A stretch of DNA of 64,000 bases from Streptomyces rapamycinicus NRRL 5491 (GCF_024298965.1 NZ_CP085193.1:6882001-6946000); one strand, 5' to 3'; positions 1 through 9,032 are shown, numbered from the stretch's first letter. Notes: generated from the letters alone by a model not told the origin. Made by a program: numbers and translations.

Positions 1-1124
1 GTGTCCTTGACCAGCACTCCGCGGTCCATCAGCCGCTCGGAGATCTGCCGCCCGGTGCCCCGCGACGGATCGATGTCCACACCCGCCCACAGCCCCCGGC
101 CGCGCACCTCCTGGATCCCCCTTCCCAGCAGCAGCCCCAGCTCCCGGTGGAGCAGCTCGCCCAGCGTGGCCGAGTGGCGCTGGAACTCCCCGGTCCGCAC
201 CATGGCGATGACCTCCAAAGCGACCGCGCAGGCGAGCGGGGAGCCGCCGAAGGTGGAGCCGTGCTCCCCGGGGCGGTGCACCCCGAGGACCTCGCGGGAG
301 GACACCACCGCCGACACCGGCACCACCCCGCCGCCCAGCGCCTTGCCCAGCACATAGGCGTCCGGGACCACGCCCTCGTGCTCACAGGCGAAGGTGGTGC
401 CGGTGCGGCCGAGGCCCGACTGGATCTCATCGGCGATGAACAGCACATTCCGCTCCCGGGTCAGCTCCCGGACCCCCGCCAGATAGCCGGGCGGCGGCAC
501 CACCACCCCCGCCTCGCCCTGGATCGGCTCCAGCAGCACCGCGACCGTCTCCTCGGGCGCTGCGTCGAGCGTCGCCGCCATCGCCGCCAGATCCCCGTAC
601 GGCACGATCGAGAACCCCGGGGTGAAGGGGCCGTGGTCGGCGCGGGCCTCGGGATCGGTGGAGAAGCTGATGAGGGTGGTCGTCCGGCCGTGGAAGTTGT
701 TCCCGGCGGCGATGATCCTGGCCCGGCCGTCCGGGACGCCCTTGATCCGGTAGCCCCATTTGCGGGCGGTCTTGACGGCCGTCTCCATCGCCTCCGCCCC
801 CGTGTTCATCGGCAGCACCATCTCCATGCCGCACAGCTCGGCCAGCTCGGAGCAGAAGGCGCCGAAGCGGTCGTGGTGGAAGGCGCGGGACGTGAGGGTG
901 ACCCGGTCCAGCTGGGCCTTGGCGGCCTCGATCAGCCTGCGGTTGCGATGCCCGAAGTTGAGCGCCGAGTATCCGGCGAGCAGATCGAGATAGCGGCGGC
1001 CCTCGACATCGGTCATCCAGGCGCCTTCGGCGGACGCGACGACGACCGGCAGCGGATGGTAGTTGTGCGCGCCATGGGCCTCGGCGGCGGCGATGGCCCG
1101 CTCCGCGGAGCGTCCCGGTCCCAT
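1..1124 (-). CDS. rocD: ornithine aminotransferase, 3' end beyond the window
   Basis: PLP-dependent class-III aminotransferase that moves the delta-amino group of ornithine to 2-oxoglutarate, giving glutamate semialdehyde (arginine catabolism/proline link, cytosol). About 374 codons are present of a family length near 400; the C-terminus lies off the left edge. The ATG at 1124 follows a strong AAGGAGG at good spacing. Visible family segments are the N-terminal HNYHPLPVV, the cofactor-phosphate region GAEAMETAVK, the FIADEIQSG stretch with the PLP-contacting Asp, and the KALGGG segment with the Schiff-base lysine, followed by GSTFGGSPLA. It is transcribed divergently from glyA across a 170-bp gap. 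Specificity is read from overall similarity to RocD; another class-III aminotransferase is less likely. Confidence 0.9.
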   Translation of the reverse strand, partial: MGPGRSAERAIAAAEAHGAHNYHPLPVVVASAEGAWMTDVEGRRYLDLLAGYSALNFGHRNRRLIEAAKAQLDRVTLTSRAFHHDRFGAFCSELAELCGMEMVLPMNTGAEAMETAVKTARKWGYRIKGVPDGRARIIAAGNNFHGRTTTLISFSTDPEARADHGPFTPGFSIVPYGDLAAMAATLDAAPEETVAVLLEPIQGEAGVVVPPPGYLAGVRELTRERNVLFIADEIQSGLGRTGTTFACEHEGVVPDAYVLGKALGGGVVPVSAVVSSREVLGVHRPGEHGSTFGGSPLACAVALEVIAMVRTGEFQRHSATLGELLHRELGLLLGRGIQEVRGRGLWAGVDIDPSRGTGRQISERLMDRGVLVKD

Positions 1125-1157
1125 CTTGTCCTCCTTGTCTCACTAGCTAGAGTGGGG

Positions 1158-1252
1158 GTGCGCACCGTGACTGGCGAGCCGAGCGTGGAACCGACCACGA
1201 GGAAGCGATGCGCGGCCACAGCGCCACGAGGTGCCGCCCGCCTGGGCACCCC
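1158..1252 (+). ncRNA. ZTP (pfl) riboswitch upstream of glyA
   Basis: The leader carries the hallmark CCGTGACTGGCG (1164-1175) and the 3' GCCCGCCTGGGCA segment (1236-1248) of the pfl motif. Stems can be drawn: P1 GCGCA (1160-1164) with TGCGC (1209-1213); P2 CGTGG (1184-1188) with CCACG (1195-1199); and a 3' hairpin GGTGCC (1230-1235) with GGGCACC (1244-1250), whose CGCC loop is the usual pseudoknot partner. ZTP riboswitches sense the folate-stress alarmone ZMP/ZTP and commonly control one-carbon genes such as glyA in actinobacteria (established knowledge). The aptamer ends about 43 nt before the glyA start, so it could mask the GGAGGA ribosome site or act by termination; I cannot tell which. 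Confidence 0.85.
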
Positions 1253-1294
1253 GGGACACGACCGGACCGTCACCGATCGCCCCGGAGGAACTCG

Positions 1295-2566
1295 ATGAGC
1301 CTGCCCCTGTCCCATCCCGCCCTGCTCGCCGCCGACCCCGAACTGGCCTCCCTCGTCGGCTCCGAGGAACTGCTGCAGTCCGAGACCCTGCGCCTGATCC
1401 CGAGCGAGAACTATGTCTCCGCCGCCGTCCTGGAGGCCTCCGGGACGGTGTTGCAGAACAAGTACAGCGAGGGCTATGCGGGCCGCCGCTACTACGAGGG
1501 CCAGCAGGTCATCGACCAGGTGGAGACCCTGGCGATCAACCGGGCCAAGGCCGTCTTCGGCGCCGAGCACGCCAATGTCCAGCCCTACTCCGGCTCGCCC
1601 GCCAACCTCGCGGTTTATCTGGCCTTCGCCCGGCCCGGTGACACCGTGATGGGCATGTCACTGCCCATGGGTGGTCATCTCACCCACGGCTGGGGCGTCT
1701 CCGCCACCGGCAGCTGGTTCCGCGGTGTCCAGTACGGGGTGCGGCAGGACACCGGCGTGATCGACTTCGACCAGGTGCGCGGGCTGGCCCGCAAGGAGCG
1801 GCCCAAGCTGATCTTCTGCGGTGGCACGGCGGTGCCCCGCACGATCGACTTCGCCGCCTTCGCGGAGATCGCCCGAGAGGTGGACGCCGTGCTCGTGGCC
1901 GATATCGCGCATATCGCCGGTCTGATCGCGGGCGGCGCCCATCCCTCGCCCGTCCCGTACGCCGATGTCATCTCCACCACCACCCATAAGACGCTCCGGG
2001 GTCCGCGCGGCGCGATGCTGATGTCGCGCGAGACCCATGCCAAGGCCATCGACAAGGCCGTTTTCCCCGGGCTCCAGGGCGGTCCGCACAACCAGACCAC
2101 CGCCGCCATCGCGGTGGCCCTGCACGAGGCCGCCCAGCCCGCCTTCCGTGACTACGCCGGGGCCGTGGTCGCCAACGCCAAGGCGCTCGCCGGGGAACTG
2201 CTCGCCCGCGGCTTCGACCTGGTCTCCGGCGGTACCGACAACCATCTGATCCTGATGGACCTGACGCCCAAGGAGGTGCCGGGCAAGGTCGCGGCCAAGG
2301 CCCTGGACCAGGCCGGGATCGTGGTGAACTACAACACCGTCCCGTACGACCCGCGCAAGCCCTTCGACCCCTCCGGCATCCGGATCGGCACTCCCTCCCT
2401 CACCTCGCGCGGTCTGACCACCGAGCACATGCCCGCGGTGGCCGACTGGATCGACCGCGGGGTGACCGCCGCGAAGAGCGGTGACGAGGGTGCCCTCACC
2501 AAGATCAGGGCCGAGGTGTCCGAGCTGATGGCGGCCTACCCGGCGCCCGGTCTGCCGACCGGCTGA
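1295..2566 (+). CDS. glyA: serine hydroxymethyltransferase
   Basis: Converts serine plus tetrahydrofolate to glycine plus 5,10-methylene-THF, the main one-carbon entry point. 423 residues, full length. The PLP lysine is K232 in the diagnostic TTTHKTLRGPRG segment; the N-terminal LIPSENYVS and GYAGRRYYEGQQ motifs are also present. The start is ATG 1295 with GGAGGA 5-10 nt upstream; longer in-frame starts would lie inside the riboswitch leader and are rejected. The gene is under the ZTP riboswitch, so expression should rise when 10-formyl-THF is scarce. Its 3' end overlaps the convergent small ORF at 2505-2897 by about 60 bp. Confidence 0.95.
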   Translation: MSLPLSHPALLAADPELASLVGSEELLQSETLRLIPSENYVSAAVLEASGTVLQNKYSEGYAGRRYYEGQQVIDQVETLAINRAKAVFGAEHANVQPYSGSPANLAVYLAFARPGDTVMGMSLPMGGHLTHGWGVSATGSWFRGVQYGVRQDTGVIDFDQVRGLARKERPKLIFCGGTAVPRTIDFAAFAEIAREVDAVLVADIAHIAGLIAGGAHPSPVPYADVISTTTHKTLRGPRGAMLMSRETHAKAIDKAVFPGLQGGPHNQTTAAIAVALHEAAQPAFRDYAGAVVANAKALAGELLARGFDLVSGGTDNHLILMDLTPKEVPGKVAAKALDQAGIVVNYNTVPYDPRKPFDPSGIRIGTPSLTSRGLTTEHMPAVADWIDRGVTAAKSGDEGALTKIRAEVSELMAAYPAPGLPTG

Positions 2567-2897
2567 CCCCCGGCGCGGGGCCCTGCCCGGCCTCCAGGCC
2601 GGGCAGCGGCCGCCACCACTGCTCCTCCAGGATCCGGTCGTCGTCGGCCACCGGCACCGGCAGGCCCACGATCCGGGCCAGCACCCGCTCGACCAGCGTC
2701 TCCCCGCCCGCCGCCGGGACGCCGCCCTCCGCCGCCCCCGAGGGCGCGCCGCCCTCCGGCGCCACGCCGCCCTCCTGCGACACGCCGTGCCGCGACGGCG
2801 CGCCGGACGGCGGTATCCCCGGCCCCCGCCCGAGCGCCCGCAGCTCTCCGGGCAGCCCCTCCTCGGCCATCTCCCGCGCCTCCCCACTCCATCTCAT
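2505..2897 (-). CDS. small hypothetical protein after the sigma factor
   Basis: 130 codons starting at ATG 2897. No family recognised. In this frame the sequence shows the strong G/C third-position bias of real Streptomyces genes, whereas the overlapping extension of the upstream sigma frame does not, so I believe this is the coding frame. The N-terminal half is rich in Gly, Pro and Ala; a more complex segment ([16 protein letters not shown] then [16 protein letters not shown]) lies near residues 65-100. No membrane segment or Cys/His metal motif is visible. Its place directly behind an ECF sigma gene suggests a linked regulatory role or a displaced C-terminal part of the sigma protein, but that is inference. 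The tail overlaps the end of glyA on the other strand. Confidence 0.5.
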   Translation of the reverse strand: MRWSGEAREMAEEGLPGELRALGRGPGIPPSGAPSRHGVSQEGGVAPEGGAPSGAAEGGVPAAGGETLVERVLARIVGLPVPVADDDRILEEQWWRPLPGLEAGQGPAPGVSRSADRAPGRPPSARTPRP

Positions 2898-3489
2898 CGG
2901 CCGTCTCCCTCTCGGTCTCCGACGTCTCCGACGGCCCCAGCAGCCGCTCCAGCCGTCTCAGGGCGCGGCTCAGCCGCGATTTCACCGTGCCGCGCGGCCA
3001 GCCCAGCGCCTCCGCGGTCTCCCCCTCGTCCAGATCCAGCAGATAGCGGTAAATCACCACCCGCCGCTGCGGCTCGCTCAGCTCCTCCAGCGCGGCCAGC
3101 AGCCGCGCCCGCCGCTCGCCCGCCAGCGCCACGGCCGCCGGATCGGCTGACTCCGGTATCACCGGCTCGGCTCCGGCGAGCAGCGCCCCCTCCCGGTCCG
3201 CCGCCGTGCGCCTCCGGCGCGCCGAGCGCACCGCGTTACTCGTCTCATGGGCGACGATCCGCAGCAGCCAGGGGCGGAACGCCGCCTCGCTCTGGAACCG
3301 CCCGAGCGCGAGATACGCCTTCACAAAGGCGTCCTGCACCACATCCTCGGCATCCGCGCCCGCCCCGAGCAGCCGGGCGGTGCGGTGCGCGATCGGCGCA
3401 TGGGCCCGCACCAGCTCGGCATACGCCTCGGCGTCGCCGGCCCGCACCCGCGCGATGATCTGTGCTTCACCAGTCCTCACACATCTCAT
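2536..3489 (-). CDS. ECF-family RNA polymerase sigma factor with overlong open frame
   Basis: Sigma-70 family protein of the extracytoplasmic-function type. Region 2 lies at about residues 20-90 ([14 protein letters not shown] then [10 protein letters not shown]) and region 4 at about 130-190 ([21 protein letters not shown], then a helix-turn-helix with [16 protein letters not shown]). The ATG at 3489 is close to and divergent from trpS; GTG 3480 is an alternative. The recognisable sigma domain ends near position 2930, yet the frame stays open to 2536 and overlaps the next ORF by over 360 nt as low-complexity Arg/Gly/Ala sequence. The functional protein is probably about 195 residues; the extension may reflect an indel near 2900, natural or from sequencing. 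Confidence 0.75.
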   Translation of the reverse strand: MRCVRTGEAQIIARVRAGDAEAYAELVRAHAPIAHRTARLLGAGADAEDVVQDAFVKAYLALGRFQSEAAFRPWLLRIVAHETSNAVRSARRRRTAADREGALLAGAEPVIPESADPAAVALAGERRARLLAALEELSEPQRRVVIYRYLLDLDEGETAEALGWPRGTVKSRLSRALRRLERLLGPSETSETERETADEMEWGGAGDGRGGAARRAAGARAGAGDTAVRRAVAARRVAGGRRGAGGRRALGGGGGRRPGGGRGDAGRAGAGPDRGPAGAGGRRRPDPGGAVVAAAARPGGRAGPRAGGQPVGRPGAG

Positions 3490-3535
3490 ACACCGGCGGA
3501 CGGAGTCCGGTTCCACACCTGAGAGAATGGGTGCC

Positions 3536-4549
3536 ATGGCCCTCGATCGTCCCCGTGCGCTCTCCGGTATCCAGCCCACCGCAGGTTCCTTCCATCTCGG
3601 CAACTACCTCGGTGCGATCCGGCAGTACGTCGCGCTGCAGGAGACCCACGACGCGTTCTACACCGTGGTCGACCTGCACGCGATCACCGTGCCGCAGGAT
3701 CCGGCGGAGCTGCGCGCCAACAGCCGGCTCGCCGCCGCCCAGCTGCTCGCCTCCGGCCTGGACCCGGACCGCTGCACGCTCTTCATCCAGAGCCATGTGC
3801 CCGAGCACGCCCAGCTCGGCTGGGTGATGAACTGTCTCACCGGCTTCGGCGAGGCGTCCCGGATGACGCAGTTCAAGGACAAGTCGGCCAAGCACGGCGC
3901 CGACCGGGCCACCGTCGGCCTGTTCACCTACCCGATCCTCCAGGTCGCGGACATCCTGCTCTACCAGGCCAATCACGTCCCCGTCGGCGAGGACCAGCGC
4001 CAGCACATCGAGCTCACCCGTGATCTGGCCGACCGCTTCAACGGCCGCTTCGGTGAGATCTTCACCGTCCCCGAGCCGTACATCGTCAAGGAGACGGGGA
4101 AGATCTACGACCTCCAGGACCCGACGATCAAGATGAGCAAGTCGGCGTCCACGCCGAAGGGCATCGTCAGCCTCCTCGACGAGCCCAAGGTCTCGGCAAA
4201 GAAGATCAAGAGCGCGGTGACCGACCTCGAGACGGAGATCCGCTTCGACGAGGAGAAGAAGCCGGGCGTCAGCAATCTGCTGACCATCTACTCCACCCTG
4301 ACCGGCACCGCCATCGCGGAGTTGGAGCGCCGTTACGAGGGCAAGGGCTACGGCGCGCTCAAGACCGACCTCTCCGAGGTGCTGGTCGAGTGGGTCACGC
4401 CGTTCCGCGAGCGGACCCAGGAATACCTGGGCGACCCCGCGACGTTGGACGGAATCCTGGCCAAGGGCGCGGACAAGGCCCGAGCCGTCGCCGCCGACAC
4501 GCTGGCCGCCACCTACGACAAGGTGGGCTTCCTGCCCGCCGTTCGCTGA
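3536..4549 (+). CDS. trpS: tryptophanyl-tRNA synthetase
   Basis: Class-Ic aminoacyl-tRNA synthetase charging tRNA-Trp. 337 residues, the normal length. The HIGH-type signature is H20-L-G-N and the KMSKS loop starts at K199, both intact, with [13 protein letters not shown] between them for the adenylate pocket. ATG 3536 is preferred; ATG 3527 (three codons longer) is possible, with GAGAGA just upstream serving either. The start lies only about 46 bp from the divergent sigma factor, so the two share a promoter region. A hairpin about 95 nt past the stop is the likely terminator. Streptomyces often carry two TrpRS copies; which one this is cannot be told here. Confidence 0.95.
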   Translation: MALDRPRALSGIQPTAGSFHLGNYLGAIRQYVALQETHDAFYTVVDLHAITVPQDPAELRANSRLAAAQLLASGLDPDRCTLFIQSHVPEHAQLGWVMNCLTGFGEASRMTQFKDKSAKHGADRATVGLFTYPILQVADILLYQANHVPVGEDQRQHIELTRDLADRFNGRFGEIFTVPEPYIVKETGKIYDLQDPTIKMSKSASTPKGIVSLLDEPKVSAKKIKSAVTDLETEIRFDEEKKPGVSNLLTIYSTLTGTAIAELERRYEGKGYGALKTDLSEVLVEWVTPFRERTQEYLGDPATLDGILAKGADKARAVAADTLAATYDKVGFLPAVR

Positions 4550-4644
4550 GCGGCACACCGGCCGCCGTGCGCACCACCCGGTGAGCACGGCGCGCCCCGC
4601 GCCCGTACCAATACGGACGCGCGGACAGCGGAACACACCGGTCC

Positions 4645-4664
4645 GGCCCCCTGACCAGGGGGCC
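4645..4664 (+). terminator. hairpin after trpS
   Basis: Perfect inverted repeat GGCCCCCTG / CAGGGGGCC with almost no spacer, followed by CTTTGG. It lies between trpS and the 2H phosphodiesterase and is the best candidate terminator in the 234-bp gap; nothing else stands out there. Confidence 0.55.
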
Positions 4665-4783
4665 TTTGGACGGGTGTGCCAAAGGACCGAGGAATCTAGC
4701 CGCGAGGGCGGCGCAGCCGCCACACTGACACGGGTGCAGCGGCCAGAACCCAGCAGCCCGGGAGGGCCAGGAGGGAGAACGCA

Positions 4784-5383
4784 GTGGGGACCGTAACGCT
4801 CGGCGTTTCGATCGCGGTCCCGGAGCCGTACGGCAGCTTCCTCCAGGAGCGGCGCGCGGGCTTCGGGGACCCGGCCGCCCATGGCATCCCCACGCATGTG
4901 ACCCTCCTGCCGCCGACCGAGGTCGACGTCTCGGCGCTGCCCGCCGTGGAGGACCATCTGGCGCGGGTCGCGGCCGAGGGGCGGCCGTTCCCGATGCGGC
5001 TGGAGGGCACCGGCACCTTCCGGCCGCTCTCGCCGGTGGTCTTCGTCAGGATCGTCGAGGGCGCGGAGGAGTGCGCGGCGCTCCAGGAGCGGATCCGGGC
5101 GGAGTCCGGGCCGTGCGCGCGTGAGCTGCAGTTCCCGTACCACCCGCATGTCACGGTCGCGCACGGCATCGACGAGGAGGCGATGGACCGGGCGTTCGTG
5201 GAGCTCAAGGAGTACGAGGCCGCGTGGACGATCACCGGCTTCGCGCTGTACGAGCAGGGGGCGGACGAGGTCTGGCAGTTGGACCGCGAATATCCCTTCG
5301 GGGCGGATGAACAGCCGGGCGGTGCCCAGCCCGTGGTGCCCCGTCAGGCCGATCTCTCGCGCCCGGCGGCACCCTCTCACTGA
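4784..5383 (+). CDS. 2H phosphodiesterase superfamily protein (2'-5' RNA ligase-like)
   Basis: 199 residues. Carries the two HxT motifs that define the 2H phosphoesterase fold: H38-V-T-L and H122-V-T-V, about 84 residues apart as expected for LigT/CPDase-like enzymes acting on 2',3'-cyclic or 2',5'-linked phosphates. The physiological substrate cannot be predicted. GTG 4784 follows AGGAGGGAG at good spacing. The C-terminal 30 residues are Pro/Gly/Ala-rich tail. It converges with the SDR gene at 5476. Confidence 0.8.
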   Translation: MGTVTLGVSIAVPEPYGSFLQERRAGFGDPAAHGIPTHVTLLPPTEVDVSALPAVEDHLARVAAEGRPFPMRLEGTGTFRPLSPVVFVRIVEGAEECAALQERIRAESGPCARELQFPYHPHVTVAHGIDEEAMDRAFVELKEYEAAWTITGFALYEQGADEVWQLDREYPFGADEQPGGAQPVVPRQADLSRPAAPSH

Positions 5384-5475
5384 GCGCTCCGCCGGAACGC
5401 TCCGCCGGGGTTCCGGTGCGTCGGTCAGCCGCGGGCCCGTCGTGGCCGGTCGCGCCCACGCGGCGGAGCCGCACA

Positions 5476-6252
5476 TCAACACGGCCCCGCCCCCCTGCGG
5501 GGCCCGCCCAGCCGGGAGACGGCGCGGGGCAGCAGGCGGGGTGCCGCCGTCATCAGCCGCAGCGCGCCCGGCACCCAGACGACCGGGGCGCGCCGCCGCA
5601 GCCCCTCCTCGATGGCCTCGGCGACCGCCTGCGGCGTGGTGGCCAGCGGTGCGGGCCGCAGCCCGGCCGTGAGCTTCGTACGGACGAAGCCGGGGCGTAC
5701 GACCATCACATGGACGCCCGTGCCGCGCAGCGCGTCCCCCAGCCCCCGGGCGAACGCGTCGAGCCCGGCCTTGGCGGAGGCGTGGATGAAGTCGGTGCGG
5801 CGGACCCGTCCGGCGGCGGCCGATGAGAGCACCACCAGCGAGCCATGGCCCTGGCGGCGCATGGCGTTGGCGCAGATCAGGGCCGCGGAGACGGCGCCGG
5901 TGTAGTTGGTCTGGGCGACCCGGACCGCCGCCGGGGGATCGGTCTCGTCCCGCGCCTGGACGCCCAGGACGCCGAAGGCCAGCAGCACCAGGTCGATGTC
6001 GCCCTCGGCGAAGACCTTGCCCAGGGTCACCTCGTGGGCCTCGGGGGCGAGCGCGTCGAAGGGCACCGTAAGGGTGTCGGCACCGAGGTCCCGCAACTGC
6101 CGCGCGGTCGACTCCAGGGCGGGCGAGGGACGGCCGGCCAGCCAGACCGTACGGGCGCGGCGGGTGATCAGGCGGCGGACGGTCGCCAGGGCGATCTCGG
6201 AGGTGCCGCCCAGGACGAGCAGCGACTGCGGGGAACCGACGACGTCCTTCAT
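5476..6252 (-). CDS. DprE2-like short-chain dehydrogenase with altered catalytic motif
   Basis: 258-residue SDR most like decaprenylphosphoryl-2-keto-ribose reductase (DprE2), which in mycobacteria completes epimerisation of DPR to the arabinose donor. The Rossmann glycine motif is LGGTSEIA near residue 16, and the active-site Ser is in VVLSSAAAGRVRR. The expected YxxxK reads HASAK: the codon at 5782-5784 is CAC, so the catalytic tyrosine is His while the lysine is kept. The C-terminal GALRLMTAAPRLLPR segment resembles the membrane-associated tail of this family. No dprE1-like oxidase is adjacent. Classical oxidoreductase activity is doubtful. It diverges from the YihY gene with a 170-bp gap. 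Confidence 0.75.
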   Translation of the reverse strand: MKDVVGSPQSLLVLGGTSEIALATVRRLITRRARTVWLAGRPSPALESTARQLRDLGADTLTVPFDALAPEAHEVTLGKVFAEGDIDLVLLAFGVLGVQARDETDPPAAVRVAQTNYTGAVSAALICANAMRRQGHGSLVVLSSAAAGRVRRTDFIHASAKAGLDAFARGLGDALRGTGVHVMVVRPGFVRTKLTAGLRPAPLATTPQAVAEAIEEGLRRRAPVVWVPGALRLMTAAPRLLPRAVSRLGGPRRGAGPC

Positions 6253-6422
6253 GGGGGGAACTTATCCGCACGATCCGGAGCATATGGAGTGATCGTGCGT
6301 CCGTATGCGCGCCCTCACCGAAAAGAGTGATGAGGGGAGCGCCGGTCCGGGGAACCCGGATATCCGTACCTCGCGCCCGGCGCGCCGAGGAGTGACAACG
6401 CGCAGAAGGGTAGTTGCTGATC

Positions 6423-7457
6423 ATGGAATCGTTGACCCGGCTGCCTGTCGTCGGCCCCGCCCTGGCCTGGCTGATGCGCTCCCACGCCTGGCGTACGTAC
6501 GAACGGCTCGACCGCGTCCACTGGACCCGGCTCGCCGCCGCGATCACGTTCACCAGCTTCATCGCCTTCTTCCCGCTCATCGCCGTCGGGGCGGCGATCG
6601 GCGCGGCGACGCTCACCCAGGCACAGATGGCGCAGCTCCAGAAGAAGCTCGCCCAGCAGATCCCCGGTATCTCCGGCCAGCTCGACCTGGGCGCACTCGT
6701 CCAGAACGCCGCCACGATCGGGGTCGTCGCGGGCGCCCTGCTGCTGTTCACCGGCATCAGCTGGGTGGGCTCGCTGCGCGAGTGCCTGCGCGCCGTATGG
6801 GAGCTGGAGGAGGACCCCGGCAACCCGCTGGTGCGGAAGGTCAAGGACGCGTTCGTGCTGATCGGGCTGGGCGGGGTGGCGCTCGTCTCGTTCGCCGTGT
6901 CCGCCCTGGCCGCCACCGCCGTGGGCCGGGTCGCCCGGCTCATCGGCATCCCCGAGAACGGGGTCGGCGGCTGGCTGCTGCGGATCGCCGCGTTCCTCAT
7001 CGCCGTCGGCGCCGACGTCCTGCTGCTGTGCTACGTGCTGACCTGGCTCCCGGGCGTGGAGCCGCCGCGCCGTACGGTCGCGGTCGCCGCGCTCATCGGG
7101 GCGATCGGCTTCGAACTGCTCAAGCTGCTGCTCAGCAGCTATCTGAAGGACGTGGCGGCCAAGAGCATGTACGGGGCGTTCGGGGTGCCCATCGCACTGC
7201 TGCTGTGGATCAACTTCACCGCGAAACTCACGTTGTACTGCGCCGCCTGGACCGCCATCCCGCCCGCCGCCCAGGCCGAGCACGAGGCGGAATGGGCGGC
7301 CGAGGCGGACAAGGCCCAGCCGTCCGAACCGGAGGAGCCGCCCGAGCCGGAGGAGTCGTCGGAGCCGTCCGGGCGGCCCGAGCCGTCGGGGCCGCCCGAG
7401 CCGGAGGTCGAGAAGCACCGCGCCGGCGGGCCGGAAGGCCCGCCGGCGGCGGCGTGA
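6423..7457 (+). CDS. YihY/virulence factor BrkB family membrane protein
   Basis: 344 residues with six or so hydrophobic segments between about residues 35 and 265, and the family features HWTRLAAAITFTSF near the start, GISWVGSLRECLRAVWE mid-protein and YGAFGVPIALLLWINFT near the end of the core. BrkB/YihY proteins are inner-membrane proteins of uncertain function, once mislabelled RNase BN. The last 75 residues are a cytoplasmic Pro/Glu-rich tail with repeated PEP/PSEP units. ATG 6423 has AGAAGGG 12 nt upstream; TTG 6414 would sit too close to it. Directly after the stop, 7472-7532 carries about three copies of a 20-nt GACCGTAAGG-type repeat. Confidence 0.85.
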   Translation: MESLTRLPVVGPALAWLMRSHAWRTYERLDRVHWTRLAAAITFTSFIAFFPLIAVGAAIGAATLTQAQMAQLQKKLAQQIPGISGQLDLGALVQNAATIGVVAGALLLFTGISWVGSLRECLRAVWELEEDPGNPLVRKVKDAFVLIGLGGVALVSFAVSALAATAVGRVARLIGIPENGVGGWLLRIAAFLIAVGADVLLLCYVLTWLPGVEPPRRTVAVAALIGAIGFELLKLLLSSYLKDVAAKSMYGAFGVPIALLLWINFTAKLTLYCAAWTAIPPAAQAEHEAEWAAEADKAQPSEPEEPPEPEESSEPSGRPEPSGPPEPEVEKHRAGGPEGPPAAA

Positions 7458-7549
7458 CAACGGACGGCGGCGACCGTAAGGGGACCACGGCGGACCGTAG
7501 GGCGGCCACGGCGACCGTAAGGTGGCCACGGCCGCCGTCAGGGCTTCGC

Positions 7550-8926
7550 TCAGTCGCGCGAGCGGCGGCGCACCAGCTCCGGGAGCGGCCAGCGGCGGTG
7601 CACCCCGAAGGCCACCGCGCCCAGCAGCGCCAGGGAGCCGCCCGTGATGCCCATCGCGGTCCACATGCCGCCCGAACTTCCGCCGTCCGCCGAGACGGAC
7701 GCCTGGGCGTGCTTATGGCCGTCCTCGCCACCGGCCGAGGGGTGGTTCGCGCCCGCCGCGCCCGGCCGGACGAGGGTGCCGACCGGGTTCACCGAGCCCG
7801 ACGCCTTGAACCCCCAGTCGAAGAGCTTCGCGGTCTCCTTGTAGACCTCGTTCGGCTGCTGCTCCTGCGGATTCATGACGGTGACCAGCAGTACCCGGTC
7901 GCCGCGCTGGGCGACTCCGGTGAAGGTGGCGCCCGCGTTCGTGGTGTTGCCGTTCTTGACCCCGGCGATGCCCTTGTAGGGCTCCACGCCGAGGCCGGTC
8001 AGCAGCCGGTTGGTGTTCTGGATGCCGAAGCTGGAGCGGGTCTTCTTGCCCTTCTTGTCCTTCTCGAACACACCGGGGAACTGCGCGGTCGCCGTCGAGC
8101 AGTACTCCCGGAAATCCGCCTTCTGCAGCCCCGAGCGGGCGAAGAGGGTCAGGTCGTACGCGCTGCTGACCTGGCCCTTCTCGTCGTAGCCGTCCGGGGT
8201 GACCACATGGGTGTCCCGGGCGTTCAGGTACTTCGCGTGTGCCTGCATCTCCCTTACGGTCGCCGGGACCCCGCCGTTCATGGCCGCCAGCACATGCACC
8301 GCGTCGTTGCCCGAGCGCAGGAAGACGCCGAGCCACAGGTCGTGGACCGAGTAGGTGTAGTTCTCCTTGACCCCGACCAGGCTGCTGCCCTCACCCATTC
8401 CCTCCAGGTCGGACAGCTGCACCTTGTGGGTCTTCGTCTTCGGCATCTTCGGCAGCAGCGTGTCCGCGAACAGCATCTTCAGCGTGGACGCGGGCGGCAG
8501 CTGCCAGTGGGCGTTGTGCGAGGCGAGCACATCGCCCGACTCGGCGTCGGCCACCAGCCACGACTTCCCGCTGAGCCCCTTGGGCAGCGCGGGCGCGCCC
8601 GGCTTCGGGTCCACCTGGGTGTCGGGGCGGCCGAGCCGCTTCCCGCCCACCGTGGACATGTGCGCGGGCGGCTTGACCGCGTCGGCCGAGCCGCCCGGCT
8701 GGTCGGCGGCGTGCGCCGGGGCGGCGGCGAGCGGACCGCACAGCAGGAGGGCGGCGGCGGTGGCGGCCAGCGGAGCCACGGCGCGGCGGGCGGGGGTGCG
8801 GCCCTTGCCGGAGATCTTGCCGGTGCTCTCGCCGGAGATCTTGCCGGCGCTCTTGTCGATGCTCTCGCCGGTGCGCTTACGGGTGCTGTGTCGGACGTGA
8901 GTGCTGGTGAAGGAAGGTGTGGGCAC
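7550..8926 (-). CDS. D-alanyl-D-alanine carboxypeptidase (serine-type, S11 family), membrane-anchored
   Basis: Trims the terminal D-Ala of peptidoglycan stem peptides outside the membrane. About 458 residues from the probable GTG 8926. Penicillin-binding motifs in order: S147-T-L-K (SxxK), SGN (SxN) and KNG in place of the usual KTG. A signal-like hydrophobic stretch (AAALLLCGPLAAAPAHAA) ends near residue 75, and a C-terminal TM with basic tail (residues about 425-458) anchors the enzyme. The N-terminal 45 residues before the signal contain a duplicated SGESTGKISG-like unit encoded by a near-perfect DNA repeat (about 8808-8850). The start is uncertain because no good ribosome site is seen. 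It diverges from the small membrane protein at 9033. Confidence 0.85.
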   Translation of the reverse strand: MPTPSFTSTHVRHSTRKRTGESIDKSAGKISGESTGKISGKGRTPARRAVAPLAATAAALLLCGPLAAAPAHAADQPGGSADAVKPPAHMSTVGGKRLGRPDTQVDPKPGAPALPKGLSGKSWLVADAESGDVLASHNAHWQLPPASTLKMLFADTLLPKMPKTKTHKVQLSDLEGMGEGSSLVGVKENYTYSVHDLWLGVFLRSGNDAVHVLAAMNGGVPATVREMQAHAKYLNARDTHVVTPDGYDEKGQVSSAYDLTLFARSGLQKADFREYCSTATAQFPGVFEKDKKGKKTRSSFGIQNTNRLLTGLGVEPYKGIAGVKNGNTTNAGATFTGVAQRGDRVLLVTVMNPQEQQPNEVYKETAKLFDWGFKASGSVNPVGTLVRPGAAGANHPSAGGEDGHKHAQASVSADGGSSGGMWTAMGITGGSLALLGAVAFGVHRRWPLPELVRRRSRD

Positions 8927-9032
8927 GGAGGTGAACGTACCTCGCGTCGCTGAGGAGAGCGACAGCAGCGCCGACGTATTGACGGCAGACCCCCGCGTGG
9001 AGGTATGGGAGGTCGTGCCCATACTGGAGACC

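Noticed and set aside
3467..7000. A 1177-codon open frame on the minus strand across trpS, the 2H phosphodiesterase and YihY
   Set aside because: Composition is low-complexity Arg/Gly/Ala/His and it runs antisense to recognisable genes.
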